DNA of 30,798 nucleotides, from NCBI GenBank assembly GCA_946480825.1, contig CAMLLG010000047.1, forward strand, positions 1 to 30,798. The letters run 5' to 3'. This document shows, piece by piece, positions 8,256-16,704 of this stretch. Position 1 is the stretch's first letter; every line of letters begins with the position of its first letter. Under the pieces are notes generated by a model. That model was not told the origin of the DNA, did no database searches, and saw nothing but the letters and a program-made list of their open reading frames with translations. The position numbers were made by a program, and so were the translations under genes. Source of the stretch: an uncultured Lysobacteraceae bacterium (GTDB taxonomy: Bacteria > Pseudomonadota > Gammaproteobacteria > Xanthomonadales > Xanthomonadaceae).

Positions 8256-10643
8256 TCAGAAGCGCCAGGTCGCGGTGAGCGCGGCCGAACGGCCTTCGCC
8301 CGGCGTGGCCCAGCCGTTGCCGCCGGTCACGACGCCGCCGGTGAAGGTGATGTTGTTGCGGATGCGCGTGTAGTACGTCTCGTCCAGCAGATTGTTGATG
8401 TTCAACTGCAGCGACAGGCGTTCGTTCACCGCGTAGCCCACCATCGCGCGATGCACCCAGTAATCGTCGGTCTCGAACAGCGGCTGGCCGTCGAGGCTGT
8501 TGTTCTGGACCACGAACGCGCCCTGGTACGTGGCGCCGTAGCCGAACGTCCAGTCGCCGAGGTCGTAGGTGGTCCACACGCTGCCGGAATGCTTCGGCGT
8601 GTTGGTCAGCGGATTGCCTTCGAAGGGATCGCGGTCGGTCGCGGAATTGCCGCAGGCCGTGCCCGGGTTGTCGAGACAGAAGGCGGACACGCCGCGCATC
8701 ACCTGGCTGTCGAGATAGGTGTAGTTCGCGAACACCTGCCAGCCCGGCAGCACGGTGCCGGCGACGCCCAGCGCGAGGCCGTCGACGCGCGCGCGGCCGT
8801 CGAGCTGCTGTTCGCCCGAAGGATTGAGCGGATTGCCCGGATCGGCGACGCGGTAATTGCGGCGCTCGTTGCGGAACAGCGCGGCGGTCAGCGACAGACG
8901 GCGATCCAGCAGATCCCACTTGGTGCCGAGTTCCAGGTTGATCGCGGTTTCCGCGTCGACATCGCAATTCGCGGTGCCGGTGGTGCTGGTCGCGGTGCAA
9001 CTGCCGTTGACCGACGCCTTCGACGGCGTCTTGCTGTTGGTCCACGACAGATAGACGCTGCCGTGCTCGACCGGCTTGAACACCAGGCCGGCGCGGTAGG
9101 ACATCAGGTTCTCGTCGTTGCGCGCCACCGGATTCGTGCCCAGCAACTGCCCGCGCGTCGCGTTGGCGGTCGACACGATCCAGGTCTTGGTCGCGCCGCG
9201 GTTGCGGTCGTAGCGGGCGCCGACATTGAGCATCCAGCGGTCGCCGAATTTCAGGGTGTCGAACACGTACGCCGATGCGCTGTCGAGATCGCCTTCGGTC
9301 TTGCCGCTGCGGAAATAGTTCAGCGGCCCGGTCCAGACGTTGGCGGGATCGCGGAAGCTCTGCAGCGGATAGGCCGCATTGGTGTTCGGCAGGGCGCTGC
9401 CGTCGGCGTTGAAGAACACGCCGCCGCTTTCCAGCTCGAAGGATTCGGTGCTGAAGGACAGGCCGCCGACCAGCGCATGTTCGACCGCGCCGGTCGAGAA
9501 GCGTGCGGTGATGTCGGTCTGGCTGATCGCGATGGTGTTGCGGGTGTCGCGCACCAGACCGCGCGGCCCGCCGACCGGCGACCACGTGCCCGCAGGCTGC
9601 CCGCCGGCGCAGGCCTGATTGGTGTAGGGATTGGTGCCGTCGGGCAGGCACCAGTTGCCCTGCAGCGCGGTCACGTTCGACAACTGGTCCACGCGCTGCA
9701 GGCGGGCGAGGCTGCGCAGCGTGACCGCATCGCCGAAATCGTGCGCGAACACCGCGGTCAGCATGTCGACATCGATCCGCTGTTCGGAGACGTTGCGATA
9801 GCCGAAATAGGTCTGAGGATCGACGCCGGGCAGCGGACCGTCGTGGTACCCGTTCAGCGCGTACGGCACCCCGTACTGCGGCAGGTTGTCGTCGCTCTGG
9901 TGCAGATACGACACGGTGAGGCGCGTGTCCGAACCCAGGCCGATCGCCAGCGACGGCGCGAAACCCCAGCGCTGGAAGTTCTCGTGGTCGCGGCCGGGCA
10001 CGTCGTTCTGATGCACCATCGCGTTGAGACGCAGGGCGGTGCCGTTGCCGAAATCGAAATTGCTGTCGGCGGTGACGCGCGCGTAGGCGTCGCTGCCCAC
10101 GCCGACGCTGAAGGCATGGGTGTCGCCTTCGCGCGCGGTCTTGGTCACCAGATTGATGTTGCCGCCGACCGAGCCCGCGCCGGAGACGGCCGAGTTGGCG
10201 CCGTTGATCAGTTCGATCGATTCGAGATTGAAGGTGTCGCTGCGCGTGTACTGCGCGCTGTCGCGCACGCCGTCGGTGGTGATGTCGCTGCTGGCGGTGT
10301 AGCCGCGCAGGGTGATGCTGTCGCCGTAACCGCCGCCGCCTTCGCCGGCGCCGAAAGTGATGCCGGGCAGGGTGCCGAGGACATCGCGCAGGCCGAGCAG
10401 GTTCTGCTGCTCGATCACCTGGCGGTTGACGACCGTGATCGTCTGCGGGGTGTCGGTCAGCGGTTCGGTGTACTTCGGGGAATCGGCCTTGTGGACCCGC
10501 GAGCCGACCACTTCGACCTTGTCGATTTCCTCGACGGTGGCGGCGGCATCGGCGGGCGTGTTGGCGAGGGCGGGGCCGCAGACGGAAAGGGAGAGCGCGA
10601 CGGCGAGCGGCGTCAGCCGCAGGGACGGATTCGTGGTGTTCAT
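8256..10643 (-). CDS. TonB-dependent catecholate-type siderophore receptor
   Basis: This 795-residue outer-membrane receptor has a signal peptide (residues 1-27, ending GPALA), a TonB-box-like stretch ([13 protein letters not shown]), a plug domain ([50 protein letters not shown], then [12 protein letters not shown]) and a 22-strand-type barrel ending in a C-terminal Phe ([10 protein letters not shown]), the outer-membrane insertion signal. The layout and the piuC neighbour place it with Fiu/PiuA receptors for catechol siderophores and ferric monomers. I use the ATG at 10641-10643, which starts the signal peptide; an upstream in-frame GTG at 10682 adds 13 unlikely residues. It is the first gene of a seven-gene minus-strand operon and has a Fur box about 60 bases upstream. 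Confidence 0.93.
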   Translation of the reverse strand: MNTTNPSLRLTPLAVALSLSVCGPALANTPADAAATVEEIDKVEVVGSRVHKADSPKYTEPLTDTPQTITVVNRQVIEQQNLLGLRDVLGTLPGITFGAGEGGGGYGDSITLRGYTASSDITTDGVRDSAQYTRSDTFNLESIELINGANSAVSGAGSVGGNINLVTKTAREGDTHAFSVGVGSDAYARVTADSNFDFGNGTALRLNAMVHQNDVPGRDHENFQRWGFAPSLAIGLGSDTRLTVSYLHQSDDNLPQYGVPYALNGYHDGPLPGVDPQTYFGYRNVSEQRIDVDMLTAVFAHDFGDAVTLRSLARLQRVDQLSNVTALQGNWCLPDGTNPYTNQACAGGQPAGTWSPVGGPRGLVRDTRNTIAISQTDITARFSTGAVEHALVGGLSFSTESFELESGGVFFNADGSALPNTNAAYPLQSFRDPANVWTGPLNYFRSGKTEGDLDSASAYVFDTLKFGDRWMLNVGARYDRNRGATKTWIVSTANATRGQLLGTNPVARNDENLMSYRAGLVFKPVEHGSVYLSWTNSKTPSKASVNGSCTATSTTGTANCDVDAETAINLELGTKWDLLDRRLSLTAALFRNERRNYRVADPGNPLNPSGEQQLDGRARVDGLALGVAGTVLPGWQVFANYTYLDSQVMRGVSAFCLDNPGTACGNSATDRDPFEGNPLTNTPKHSGSVWTTYDLGDWTFGYGATYQGAFVVQNNSLDGQPLFETDDYWVHRAMVGYAVNERLSLQLNINNLLDETYYTRIRNNITFTGGVVTGGNGWATPGEGRSAALTATWRF

Positions 10644-10703
10644 CAGCCAGGGCAATCGTGAGGGCTGCGGATGGCTGTTCACTGGCTACCGCGGAGGCTG
10701 CAT

Positions 10704-10722
10704 ATTAATGATAATCATTATC
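10704..10722 (-). promoter_or_regulatory. Fur box upstream of the siderophore receptor operon
   Basis: ATTAATGATAATCATTATC matches the 19-bp Fur consensus GATAATGATAATCATTATC at 17 of 19 positions. It lies 60 bases upstream of the receptor ATG and stands out as an AT-rich patch in GC-rich DNA. Repression by Fur-Fe2+ of the whole receptor-to-flavoreductase operon under iron sufficiency is the expected effect. The next plus-strand gene starts 163 bases away, so it is less likely to be a target. Confidence 0.9.
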
Positions 10723-10885
10723 AAATGGAAGGCTTCGCGTGGCCGCCCCGCGGATTTGCCTGCGGCGGATGCGCTTGGAGGCCCATGAACGGCGTCGTAC
10801 GATGCCCCGGACCCATCCCCGGATGCCCACGCTTGAACATCATCGCCTTCGCTCCCGCCCGTCGCCGACAGGGCGGGCGCACACC

Positions 10886-11569
10886 GTGAGCCTGCTGCTG
10901 GTCCGCCACGGACAGGCGAGCTACGGCGCCGCCGACTACGACAATCTTTCCGAACGCGGCTGGCAGCAGTCGCGGCGGCTCGGCGAATGGCTGGCGCGCG
11001 GCGGTCATCGCTTCGAGGCCGTGGTCGTCGGCGGCATGCGCCGCCACCGGCAGACCGCGGAAGGCGTGGCCGAGGCCTTCGCAGCGCAAGGCCTGCCGTT
11101 GCCGGCGCCGGTGGCCGATCCGGGCTTCGCGGAATTCGATCACCATGCCGTGTTCAGCGCGTATCTCGAACGCGACCCCGAACACCCGATCGCCGTCGCC
11201 AGCCGCAGCGGCCACCCGCGCGATGTCGGCGCGATGCTGCAGGCGGCCTTGTTGGCGTGGGCGCACGATGAATTGCCGGGCGTGCCGGAAAGCTGGGAGG
11301 TCTTCGGCGCGCGCGTGCGTGCGGCCGGCGAACGCCTGGAGGCGCTGGCCGGTGGTGGCGAAGTACTGGTGCTGAGTTCCGGCGGCGTGATTTCGCGCCT
11401 GGCGCAGATCGCGCTGGATGTGCCGGTCACGCGCGCGGTCGAGCTGAATCTGTCGCTGCGCAACAGCGCGCTGTCGGAGTTCCATCCGCACGGCGGCCGG
11501 CTGCGCCTCGGGTCGTGGAATGCGCTGCCGCATCTGCATGGCGATCGCGGACTGTGGACCTACTATTGA
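10886..11569 (+). CDS. Histidine phosphatase family protein
   Basis: This 227-residue protein belongs to the phosphoglycerate-mutase-like histidine phosphatases. The catalytic motif is LLLVRHGQAS at residues 3-12, with H8 as the phosphate-accepting His. It is followed by LSERGWQQSRRLGEWLARGG, the second Arg region GGMRRHRQTAEGVAEAF, and the distal LVLSSGGVISRLAQIAL. In place of the usual second catalytic His (commonly SHG), this protein reads SSGG, which is a notable change and could reduce activity. I chose the GTG at 10886, just before the beta-strand SLLLVRHG; longer versions add about 49 Arg-rich residues without domain character. The substrate is unknown. It is 45 bases upstream of the acyl-CoA dehydrogenase and may be cotranscribed with it. 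Confidence 0.85.
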   Translation: MSLLLVRHGQASYGAADYDNLSERGWQQSRRLGEWLARGGHRFEAVVVGGMRRHRQTAEGVAEAFAAQGLPLPAPVADPGFAEFDHHAVFSAYLERDPEHPIAVASRSGHPRDVGAMLQAALLAWAHDELPGVPESWEVFGARVRAAGERLEALAGGGEVLVLSSGGVISRLAQIALDVPVTRAVELNLSLRNSALSEFHPHGGRLRLGSWNALPHLHGDRGLWTYY

Positions 11570-11614
11570 TCGCGCCGCCGCGTGCGGTTTCGAAACATCA
11601 TTGAGAAGCGAACG

Positions 11615-12844
11615 ATGAGCACTGGACGCACCGACACGCTGTTTCCCTTCTCCGCTCGCTCGCGCGAACTGCAGGCCGCGGTTGGGCGCTTCGTCGCCGA
11701 GCGCATCGTGCCGGCGGAAGCCGCGTTCCAGGCGCATGCCGCCGACCCCGCCACGCGCTGGACCATTCCGCCGCCGCTCGAAGCGTTGAAGGCCGAGGCG
11801 AAGGCGCAGGGCCTGTGGAATCTGTTCCTTCCCGATCCCGCGCACGGCGCGGGCCTGAGCAATCTCGACTACGCGCCCATCGCCGAACTCACCGGCCGCA
11901 GCCTCTGCGCGCCGGAGATCTTCAACTGCAGCGCGCCGGACACCGGCAACATGGAAGTGCTGCTGCATTTCGCCACGCCGGAACAGCAGGCGCCGTGGCT
12001 GCCGCGGCTGCTGGCCGGCGAGATCCGCTCCGCGTTCGCGATGACCGAACCCGATGTCGCGAGTTCCGACGCCACCAACATCGCGCTGCCGATCGTGCGC
12101 GACGGCGACGAATTCGTCATCCATGGACGCAAATGGTGGACGACCGGCGCCGGCGATCCGCGCTGCGAACTGCTGATCGTGATGGGCGTGACCGATCGGG
12201 ACGCGCCCGCGCACCGGCGGCAATCGATGGTGCTGGTGCCGATGGCGACCCCGGGCGTGCGCGTCGTGCGCCCGCTGACGGTGTTCGGCTACGACGACGC
12301 ACCGCACGGCCACGTCGAGATCGAATTCACCAACGTGCGCGTGCCGGTCGCCAATCTGCTGCGCGAATCCGGCAGCGGTTTCGAGATCGCGCAGGCGCGG
12401 CTCGGGCCGGGACGGATCCATCACTGCATGCGCCTGATCGGCCTGGCGCAGCGTGCGCTCGAAGCGATGGTCGAGCGTGCGCGCAGCCGCGAAGCCTTCG
12501 GCCGGCCGCTCGGCGGCCACGGCATGGCGCAGGAAGCGATCGCACGCTCGCGCTGCGAGATCGAACAGGCGCGGCTGCTCACGCTGCAGGCCGCGGCCGC
12601 GCTCGACGCGCACGGCAACAAGGGCGCGAAGGATCTGATCGGCATGATCAAGATCGTCGCGCCGCGGATGGCCTGCGACGTGATCGACCGCGCGATGCAG
12701 ATCCACGGCGGCGGCGGTCTGTCGCAGGATCATTTCCTCGCCCAGGCCTATGCCGGCGCGCGTTCGCTGCGCCTGGCCGACGGCCCGGACGAAGTGCATC
12801 TCGCCGCGCTCGCGCGTTCGATGCTGAAAGACACAAAGTCGTAG
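11615..12844 (+). CDS. Acyl-CoA dehydrogenase, ACAD10/11 type
   Basis: This 409-residue flavoprotein should oxidise acyl-CoA (or a 4-hydroxyacyl-CoA derivative) with FAD. Features in order are the N-terminal helical domain, the FAD/substrate loop [35 protein letters not shown], a C-terminal helical domain with [20 protein letters not shown] and [19 protein letters not shown], and [36 protein letters not shown], which is very close to the ACAD11 group. The ATG at 11615 is preceded by GAGAAG. The following gene is an APH-fold kinase; mammalian ACAD10/11 fuse these two domains and use them together for 4-hydroxy acids, so the two bacterial genes probably cooperate. The stop codon TAG lies within a REP element. 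Confidence 0.92.
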   Translation: MSTGRTDTLFPFSARSRELQAAVGRFVAERIVPAEAAFQAHAADPATRWTIPPPLEALKAEAKAQGLWNLFLPDPAHGAGLSNLDYAPIAELTGRSLCAPEIFNCSAPDTGNMEVLLHFATPEQQAPWLPRLLAGEIRSAFAMTEPDVASSDATNIALPIVRDGDEFVIHGRKWWTTGAGDPRCELLIVMGVTDRDAPAHRRQSMVLVPMATPGVRVVRPLTVFGYDDAPHGHVEIEFTNVRVPVANLLRESGSGFEIAQARLGPGRIHHCMRLIGLAQRALEAMVERARSREAFGRPLGGHGMAQEAIARSRCEIEQARLLTLQAAAALDAHGNKGAKDLIGMIKIVAPRMACDVIDRAMQIHGGGGLSQDHFLAQAYAGARSLRLADGPDEVHLAALARSMLKDTKS

Positions 12845-12937
12845 GAGGGGCTTCAGCCCCGAGCTTTTCCGTCGACGCCATCGCAAACACCTCGGGGCTG
12901 GTTTTCAACAGCCGAATGGCTGGTCAGCCCCTCCTAC
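12841..12937. repeat. REP/BIME-like paired palindrome
   Basis: Two nested inverted repeats are visible. GTAGGAGGGGCT (12841-12852) pairs with AGCCCCTCCTAC (12926-12937), and AGCCCCGAG (12855-12863) pairs with CTCGGGGCT (12891-12899). GTAG-headed GC palindromes of this kind are REP elements known in this family. The first TAG of the element is the stop codon of the acyl-CoA dehydrogenase. A 32-base stretch (12895-12926) recurs identically at 27120-27151. Confidence 0.8.
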
Positions 12938-12967
12938 GAAAGCCACGCATATGGATTTTCGCGAGAC

Positions 12968-13993
12968 ATGGACATGACCCATCCGCTCGACCTGCCCGCC
13001 GAATCGCTCGCGACGTATCTCGAAGCGAATATCGAAGGCTTCCGCGGCCCGCTCACCGCGACCAAGTTCAAGGGCGGCCAGTCCAATCCGACCTATCGCA
13101 TCGACGCGGCCAGCGGCACCTATGTCCTGCGCCGCAAACCGCCGGGGCCACTGCTGCCGTCCGCGCACGCGGTCGATCGCGAATTCCGCGTGCTGCAGGC
13201 GCTGCACGGCGGCGCTGCGCCGGTGGCGCGGCCGCTGCATCTGTGCGCCGACGACGCGGTCATCGGTTCGATGTTCTATCTGATGGCCTTCGTCGACGGC
13301 CGCATCTTCTGGGACCCGTCGCTGCCCGACCTGTCGCCGCCCCAACGCGGCGATATCTACGGCGGAATCGTCGACGCGATGGCCGCGCTGCACGCGATCG
13401 ATCCGGCGGCCGTGGGCCTCGCCGATTACGGCAAGCCCGGCAATTACTTCGAACGCCAGCTGCGTCGCTGGGGCGAGCAGTACCGCGCCAGCGAAACCCG
13501 CGCGATTCCGGCGATGGACGCGCTGATCGCCGCGCTGCCGGCGCGCTGCCCCGCCGACGACGGCAGCGTGGCGCTGGTGCACGGCGATTTCCGCATCGAC
13601 AACCTGATGTTCCATCCGACCGAACCGCGGGTGCTGGCGATCGTCGACTGGGAACTGTCGACGCTGGGCCATCCGCTCGCGGACCTCGGCTATTTCTGCA
13701 TGGCGCTGCGCCTGCCGCGCAACCCCGCGTTGCCCGGATTGGCCGGTCTGGATCGCGCCGCGCTGGGCATTCCCGATGAAGCCGCGCTGCTCGCGCGCTA
13801 TTCGCAGGCCAGCGGCCGGCCGATTCCGACGGACTGGCCGTTCGTGCTCGCCTTCAGCTTCTTCCGTCTCGCCGCGATCGCGCAGGGCGTGGCGAAGCGC
13901 GCGGAACAGGGCAACGCTTCCAGCGATCAGGCGGTGCAGGCCGGACGCATGGTCGAGATGCTGGCGACGCTGGGGCGCGAGGCGTTGGGCTGA
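12968..13993 (+). CDS. APH-fold phosphotransferase (ACAD10/11 kinase-like)
   Basis: This 341-residue protein has the aminoglycoside-phosphotransferase/choline-kinase fold. The nucleotide-binding part reads KFKGGQSNPTYRID and YVLRRKPPGPLLPSAHAVDREFRVL. The catalytic Brenner motif is VHGDFRIDN, with H205, D207 and N212, and the metal-binding motif is D227-W228-E229. The sequence FYLMAFVDGRIFWDP is typical of the ACAD10/11 kinase group. It is expected to phosphorylate 4-hydroxyacyl-CoA, which the dehydrogenase encoded upstream then processes; this is inferred from the eukaryotic fusion proteins. The ATG at 12968 is used; MTHPLDLP at 12974 is an alternative. A diverged copy of its last 130 or so bases lies at 19249. 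Confidence 0.88.
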   Translation: MDMTHPLDLPAESLATYLEANIEGFRGPLTATKFKGGQSNPTYRIDAASGTYVLRRKPPGPLLPSAHAVDREFRVLQALHGGAAPVARPLHLCADDAVIGSMFYLMAFVDGRIFWDPSLPDLSPPQRGDIYGGIVDAMAALHAIDPAAVGLADYGKPGNYFERQLRRWGEQYRASETRAIPAMDALIAALPARCPADDGSVALVHGDFRIDNLMFHPTEPRVLAIVDWELSTLGHPLADLGYFCMALRLPRNPALPGLAGLDRAALGIPDEAALLARYSQASGRPIPTDWPFVLAFSFFRLAAIAQGVAKRAEQGNASSDQAVQAGRMVEMLATLGREALG

Positions 13994-14708
13994 TCGCGAC
14001 TTTTCGGGATCGCATCGCGGGAGCGGGCCGACCCGCATTCGTCCGTCCAAATCCGGTGCACGATACTTTCGCGACAGAAGACGAAGCGGGCTGAAAACCC
14101 GCTCCACCGCGCATCGGTTCCCGGCTTTCCCGGGCGCTCATCGGCGCGCCAGCCGGTGGCCCGCAAACGCGCCTCTTGCCCGCATGCGGGGGAGGGTTGG
14201 GCGAGGCCATCGCGCGCCGTCGCCGCCGGCCTGTATTTAAATTGAATGTTGTGAAATGTTGAAACATGAAAATTTGCGTGGTAGCGTTCGACCATCGGAC
14301 GCCCACCGACCCGCGGCGCGCATCACGCCCCGCGAATGTCGCCGGTGGCGCGTTCCGGAGGACGACAGACGATGCGAAGGAAAAGGGATGAGAGATGCAG
14401 ACGGCCATCTGCAGGATGTCGAGCGATCGAGTCGGGAGCGAGCGTTCATCGAGCGCGCGCCCGTCGAACGCGGTCGGCCACGAGGGTTCGCGTTTCCGCC
14501 TCCCGGGCGGCGGCATGAATGCGGGCACAGGACATCTGTCTTGCGCCGGGCAGTCCGCTGCGGCTGTGGCCGGACTGGTTGCTTGCCTGGGTCGAAACCG
14601 CGGCGAAATCCCTGCTGCTCGCCGCCATGCTGCTGTACTGCTGACGCAGGCCGGATGGGCACGCGCCTCTCGCATCGCGCTTCAGGGATCGCCCGTGAAG
14701 GATCGTCC
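13994..14708. other. Long intergenic region with a REP hairpin and an AT-rich patch
   Basis: This 715-base gap marks the left edge of the accessory region. It holds a REP-type hairpin (AGCGGG at 14085-14090 with CCCGCT at 14098-14103), then an abrupt AT-rich patch at about 14232-14276 with the inverted repeat ATGTT-GA-AACAT (14256-14267), which could be a promoter area. The rest is GC-rich without convincing coding character. One 41-codon frame at 14519-14644 ends in a hydrophobic stretch (LLLAAMLLY); it directly follows a stop codon and lacks a ribosome binding site, so I do not call it a gene. A leading fragment of a lost gene is possible. Confidence 0.55.
14085..14103. repeat. REP-type hairpin after the APH kinase gene
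   Basis: AGCGGG (14085-14090) and CCCGCT (14098-14103) form a 6-bp stem with a CTGAAAA loop and are followed by CCACCG. It resembles the palindromes at 19391 and 25413 and lies about 90 bases after the kinase stop. Confidence 0.65.
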
Positions 14709-15050
14709 ATGAAGTCCTCGTTCGCCCGGATGTTGTTGCCGCTGCTGCTGATCGGCCTGTCCGGCTGCCTGTTCACCCCACCGTCGCCCGCCGCGAAATC
14801 GGCGCATACGCGCAGCCTGGAAGCGTGGTATCCCGACCCCGGCGCCCAGCGGCTGGCGGTGGCCGCGGAACTGGGCGATGTCGACGAGGTGCGCAGGCTG
14901 ATGAAGGAGGAGGGCGTCGATCCCGACAAGCACTTCTCGCCCGAGGGCATGCCGCTGATCGCGTGGCCGGTCTACACGAAGAACCCTGTGGGGCTGAAGG
15001 CGATGCTGCAGAACGGGGCAGATCCGAATGCGAGAGAGGCGAAACCGTTC
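14696..15050 (+). repeat. Direct repeat, first copy (second copy at 15768-16122)
   Basis: The segment from 13 bases before the first ankyrin-lipoprotein gene to codon 114 aligns without gaps, at an offset of 1072 bases, with the start of the second gene. Most differences are single bases, and the encoded first 97 residues are almost identical. Beyond 15050/16122 the two copies diverge sharply. This is a tandem gene duplication with a conserved 5' part. Confidence 0.85.
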
Positions 15051-15617
15051 GAAGTTTATCGCGGCAAGGATGGCAGCGTATCTACTTATTATCGAAACAA
15101 TGCCATGGTTTGGGCTGCAAAACAGGATGATCCTGTTTATCTAAGGCTTTTACTCGATCACGGTGGGGATCCCAATACTCGCAACTCCAACAATGAAACC
15201 TTATTGTTCCAGTCCTTCATTTGGCAGGATCAGTGGCAAAACGTGCAGTTGCTGGTGGAGCGCGGTGCTGACATAAACGCAAGAACCAGGGCTTCCACCA
15301 TCACCCAGAACTATTCGAGCTACGGATCGTTCAAGAATGTGCACTGGCTTCTGGAGCGAGGCGCGGACCCGATGCCGCGGGGCAGTCTGCCGGCAAGTGA
15401 GGGTGATCGATCCCTGATCATCGAGTCCATTTTCTGGAAGCCGATGAGCGAAGGCGAGGGGCGGGAATGGCAGATCAAATGCCAGAAATGGCTGCTCGCC
15501 AAAGGATACAAGCGACCTCCCCTTCCGGATCATTTGCGCAGAGATCGCGTCGCGTTCGGCTATGAAACGGATGAAAGCAAAGTCCCGCTGCCGGCCATGG
15601 AAGAATCCTCGCCATGA
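14709..15617 (+). CDS. Ankyrin-repeat lipoprotein, copy 1 (candidate immunity protein)
   Basis: This 302-residue lipoprotein has a signal peptide and lipobox (MKSSFARMLLPLLLIGLSGC, with C20 as the lipidation site). At least five ankyrin-like repeats follow: AQRLAVAAELGDVDEVRRLM, LIAWPVYTKNPVGLKAMLQN with GADPNARE, NNAMVWAAKQDDPVYLRLLL with HGGDPNTR, TLLFQSFIWQDQWQNVQLLV with GADINART, and FKNVHWLLERGADP. It should sit in the periplasm on a membrane. Its position directly before a lipase-type secreted toxin suggests it binds and neutralises that toxin or a relative; in Xanthomonadales, immunity proteins of this secretion system are typically periplasmic lipoproteins encoded beside the toxin. 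GC content drops after about codon 115. The ATG at 14709 fits the signal peptide; GAAGGA lies upstream. Confidence 0.85.
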   Translation: MKSSFARMLLPLLLIGLSGCLFTPPSPAAKSAHTRSLEAWYPDPGAQRLAVAAELGDVDEVRRLMKEEGVDPDKHFSPEGMPLIAWPVYTKNPVGLKAMLQNGADPNAREAKPFEVYRGKDGSVSTYYRNNAMVWAAKQDDPVYLRLLLDHGGDPNTRNSNNETLLFQSFIWQDQWQNVQLLVERGADINARTRASTITQNYSSYGSFKNVHWLLERGADPMPRGSLPASEGDRSLIIESIFWKPMSEGEGREWQIKCQKWLLAKGYKRPPLPDHLRRDRVAFGYETDESKVPLPAMEESSP

Positions 15618-15693
15618 TTCCACCGGGACGCCGTAGCCATCTGCTCGCCGCCGCACGGGTGCCCGTTGCTTGCGGAATGTGTACGCTTTCGGG

Positions 15694-15720
15694 GTGGCTG
15701 CAGGCATTCCGTGCAGCCAC
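15694..15720. repeat. Hairpin between the two ankyrin-lipoprotein genes
   Basis: GTGGCTGCA (15694-15702) and TGCAGCCAC (15712-15720) form a perfect 9-bp stem with a 9-base loop. It lies in the 163-base gap between the paralogues. Without a T-tract it is not a clear terminator; it may limit read-through. Confidence 0.5.
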
Positions 15721-15780
15721 GCCCCAAGACCCCGCATCGAAACGTTCAGTCCCCACCGCATCACCGTTGAAGGATCGTCC

Positions 15781-16701
15781 ATGAAGTCCACGTTCGCCCG
15801 GATGCTGTTGCCGCTGCTGCTGATCGGCCTGTCCGGCTGCCTGTTCACCCCGCCGTCGCCCGCCGCGAAATCGGCGCATACGCGCAGCCTGGAAGCGTGG
15901 TATCCCGACCCCGGCGCCCAGCGGCTGGCCGTGGCCGCGGAACTGGGCGATGTCGACGAAGTGCGCAGGTTGATGAAGGAAGAGGGCGTCGACCCCGACA
16001 AGCACTTCTCGCCCGAGGGCATGCCGCTGATCGCGTGGCCGGTCTATACGAAGAACCCTGCAGGACTGAAGGCGATGCTGGAGAACGGGGCGGATCCGGA
16101 TGCGCGTGACCCGAAACCATTCTCTCGCACCTATCAGGGCAAGCCGCTGGGTCGATACTTTCGGAACAATGCGATGGTGTGGGCTGCCAAGCGCGAAGAC
16201 CCGATTTATCTGCAACATCTTCTGGACCATGGCGGCGATCCCAATACTCGAAACTCGAATAACGAAACATTGATCTATCAAGCCTTCATATGGGGCGACC
16301 AGTGGCAAAACGTGAAGTTGCTGATTGAACGCGGTGCCAATATCAATGAACCGCATCCCGGCGGCATCAGCGGTCCTGTCGTTGAGTTGTACGCGACAAG
16401 AGGTGGATTCGAGAAAGTTTATTGGCTCCTTGGGCGAGGTGCAGATCCAGGGCTTGAATACCATGGAGGTCTCGCTAATCCGACTTTCTCAAGCAATTCT
16501 TCCTCTCCAACGATCGAAGCGATTTTCTGGATGCCGATGGGTTCGGGAGGAATCGAATGGCAGATCAAGTGTCAGAAATGGTTGCTATCGAAAGGTTTTT
16601 CTCGTCCGCCAATGCCTGAACCTTACAGGAAGTATCGTGCCGACTTTGGTTTCGAAACAGATGAGTCGAAAGTGCCATTGCCCGTTTATGAGATAGATTG
16701 A
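15781..16701 (+). CDS. Ankyrin-repeat lipoprotein, copy 2 (candidate immunity protein)
   Basis: This 306-residue paralogue of the preceding lipoprotein keeps the same signal peptide and lipobox (LLLIGLSGC). Its first 97 residues are nearly identical to copy 1, and the later repeats have diverged (for example YLQHLLDHGGDPNTRN, WQNVKLLIERGANINEP, then FEKVYWLLGRGADPG). The C-terminal block WQIKCQKWLLSKGFSRPPMP and FETDESKVPLP is shared with copy 1. Its stop is 3 bases before the toxin gene, so this copy is the likeliest cognate immunity protein. From about 16120 to its end the DNA is clearly AT-richer than the surrounding genome, as is the toxin gene start, which suggests joint acquisition. The ATG at 15781 is preceded by GAAGGA. 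Confidence 0.86.
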   Translation: MKSTFARMLLPLLLIGLSGCLFTPPSPAAKSAHTRSLEAWYPDPGAQRLAVAAELGDVDEVRRLMKEEGVDPDKHFSPEGMPLIAWPVYTKNPAGLKAMLENGADPDARDPKPFSRTYQGKPLGRYFRNNAMVWAAKREDPIYLQHLLDHGGDPNTRNSNNETLIYQAFIWGDQWQNVKLLIERGANINEPHPGGISGPVVELYATRGGFEKVYWLLGRGADPGLEYHGGLANPTFSSNSSSPTIEAIFWMPMGSGGIEWQIKCQKWLLSKGFSRPPMPEPYRKYRADFGFETDESKVPLPVYEID

Positions 16702-16704
16702 AAA

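Noticed and set aside
8451..10661. 736-codon plus-strand frame opposite the TonB receptor
   Set aside because: No recognisable domain and a biased composition; the receptor on the minus strand is certain.
10721..12886. 721-codon minus-strand frame opposite the histidine phosphatase and acyl-CoA dehydrogenase
   Set aside because: It is antisense to two well-supported genes and has no domain character.
14519..14644. 41-codon reading frame with a hydrophobic end
   Set aside because: No ribosome binding site, it starts directly after a stop codon, and there is no paralogue in the matching place before copy 2.
14256..14708. N-terminal extension of the first ankyrin lipoprotein
   Set aside because: The upstream residues are Arg-rich and would bury the signal peptide; the paralogue starts at the matching ATG.
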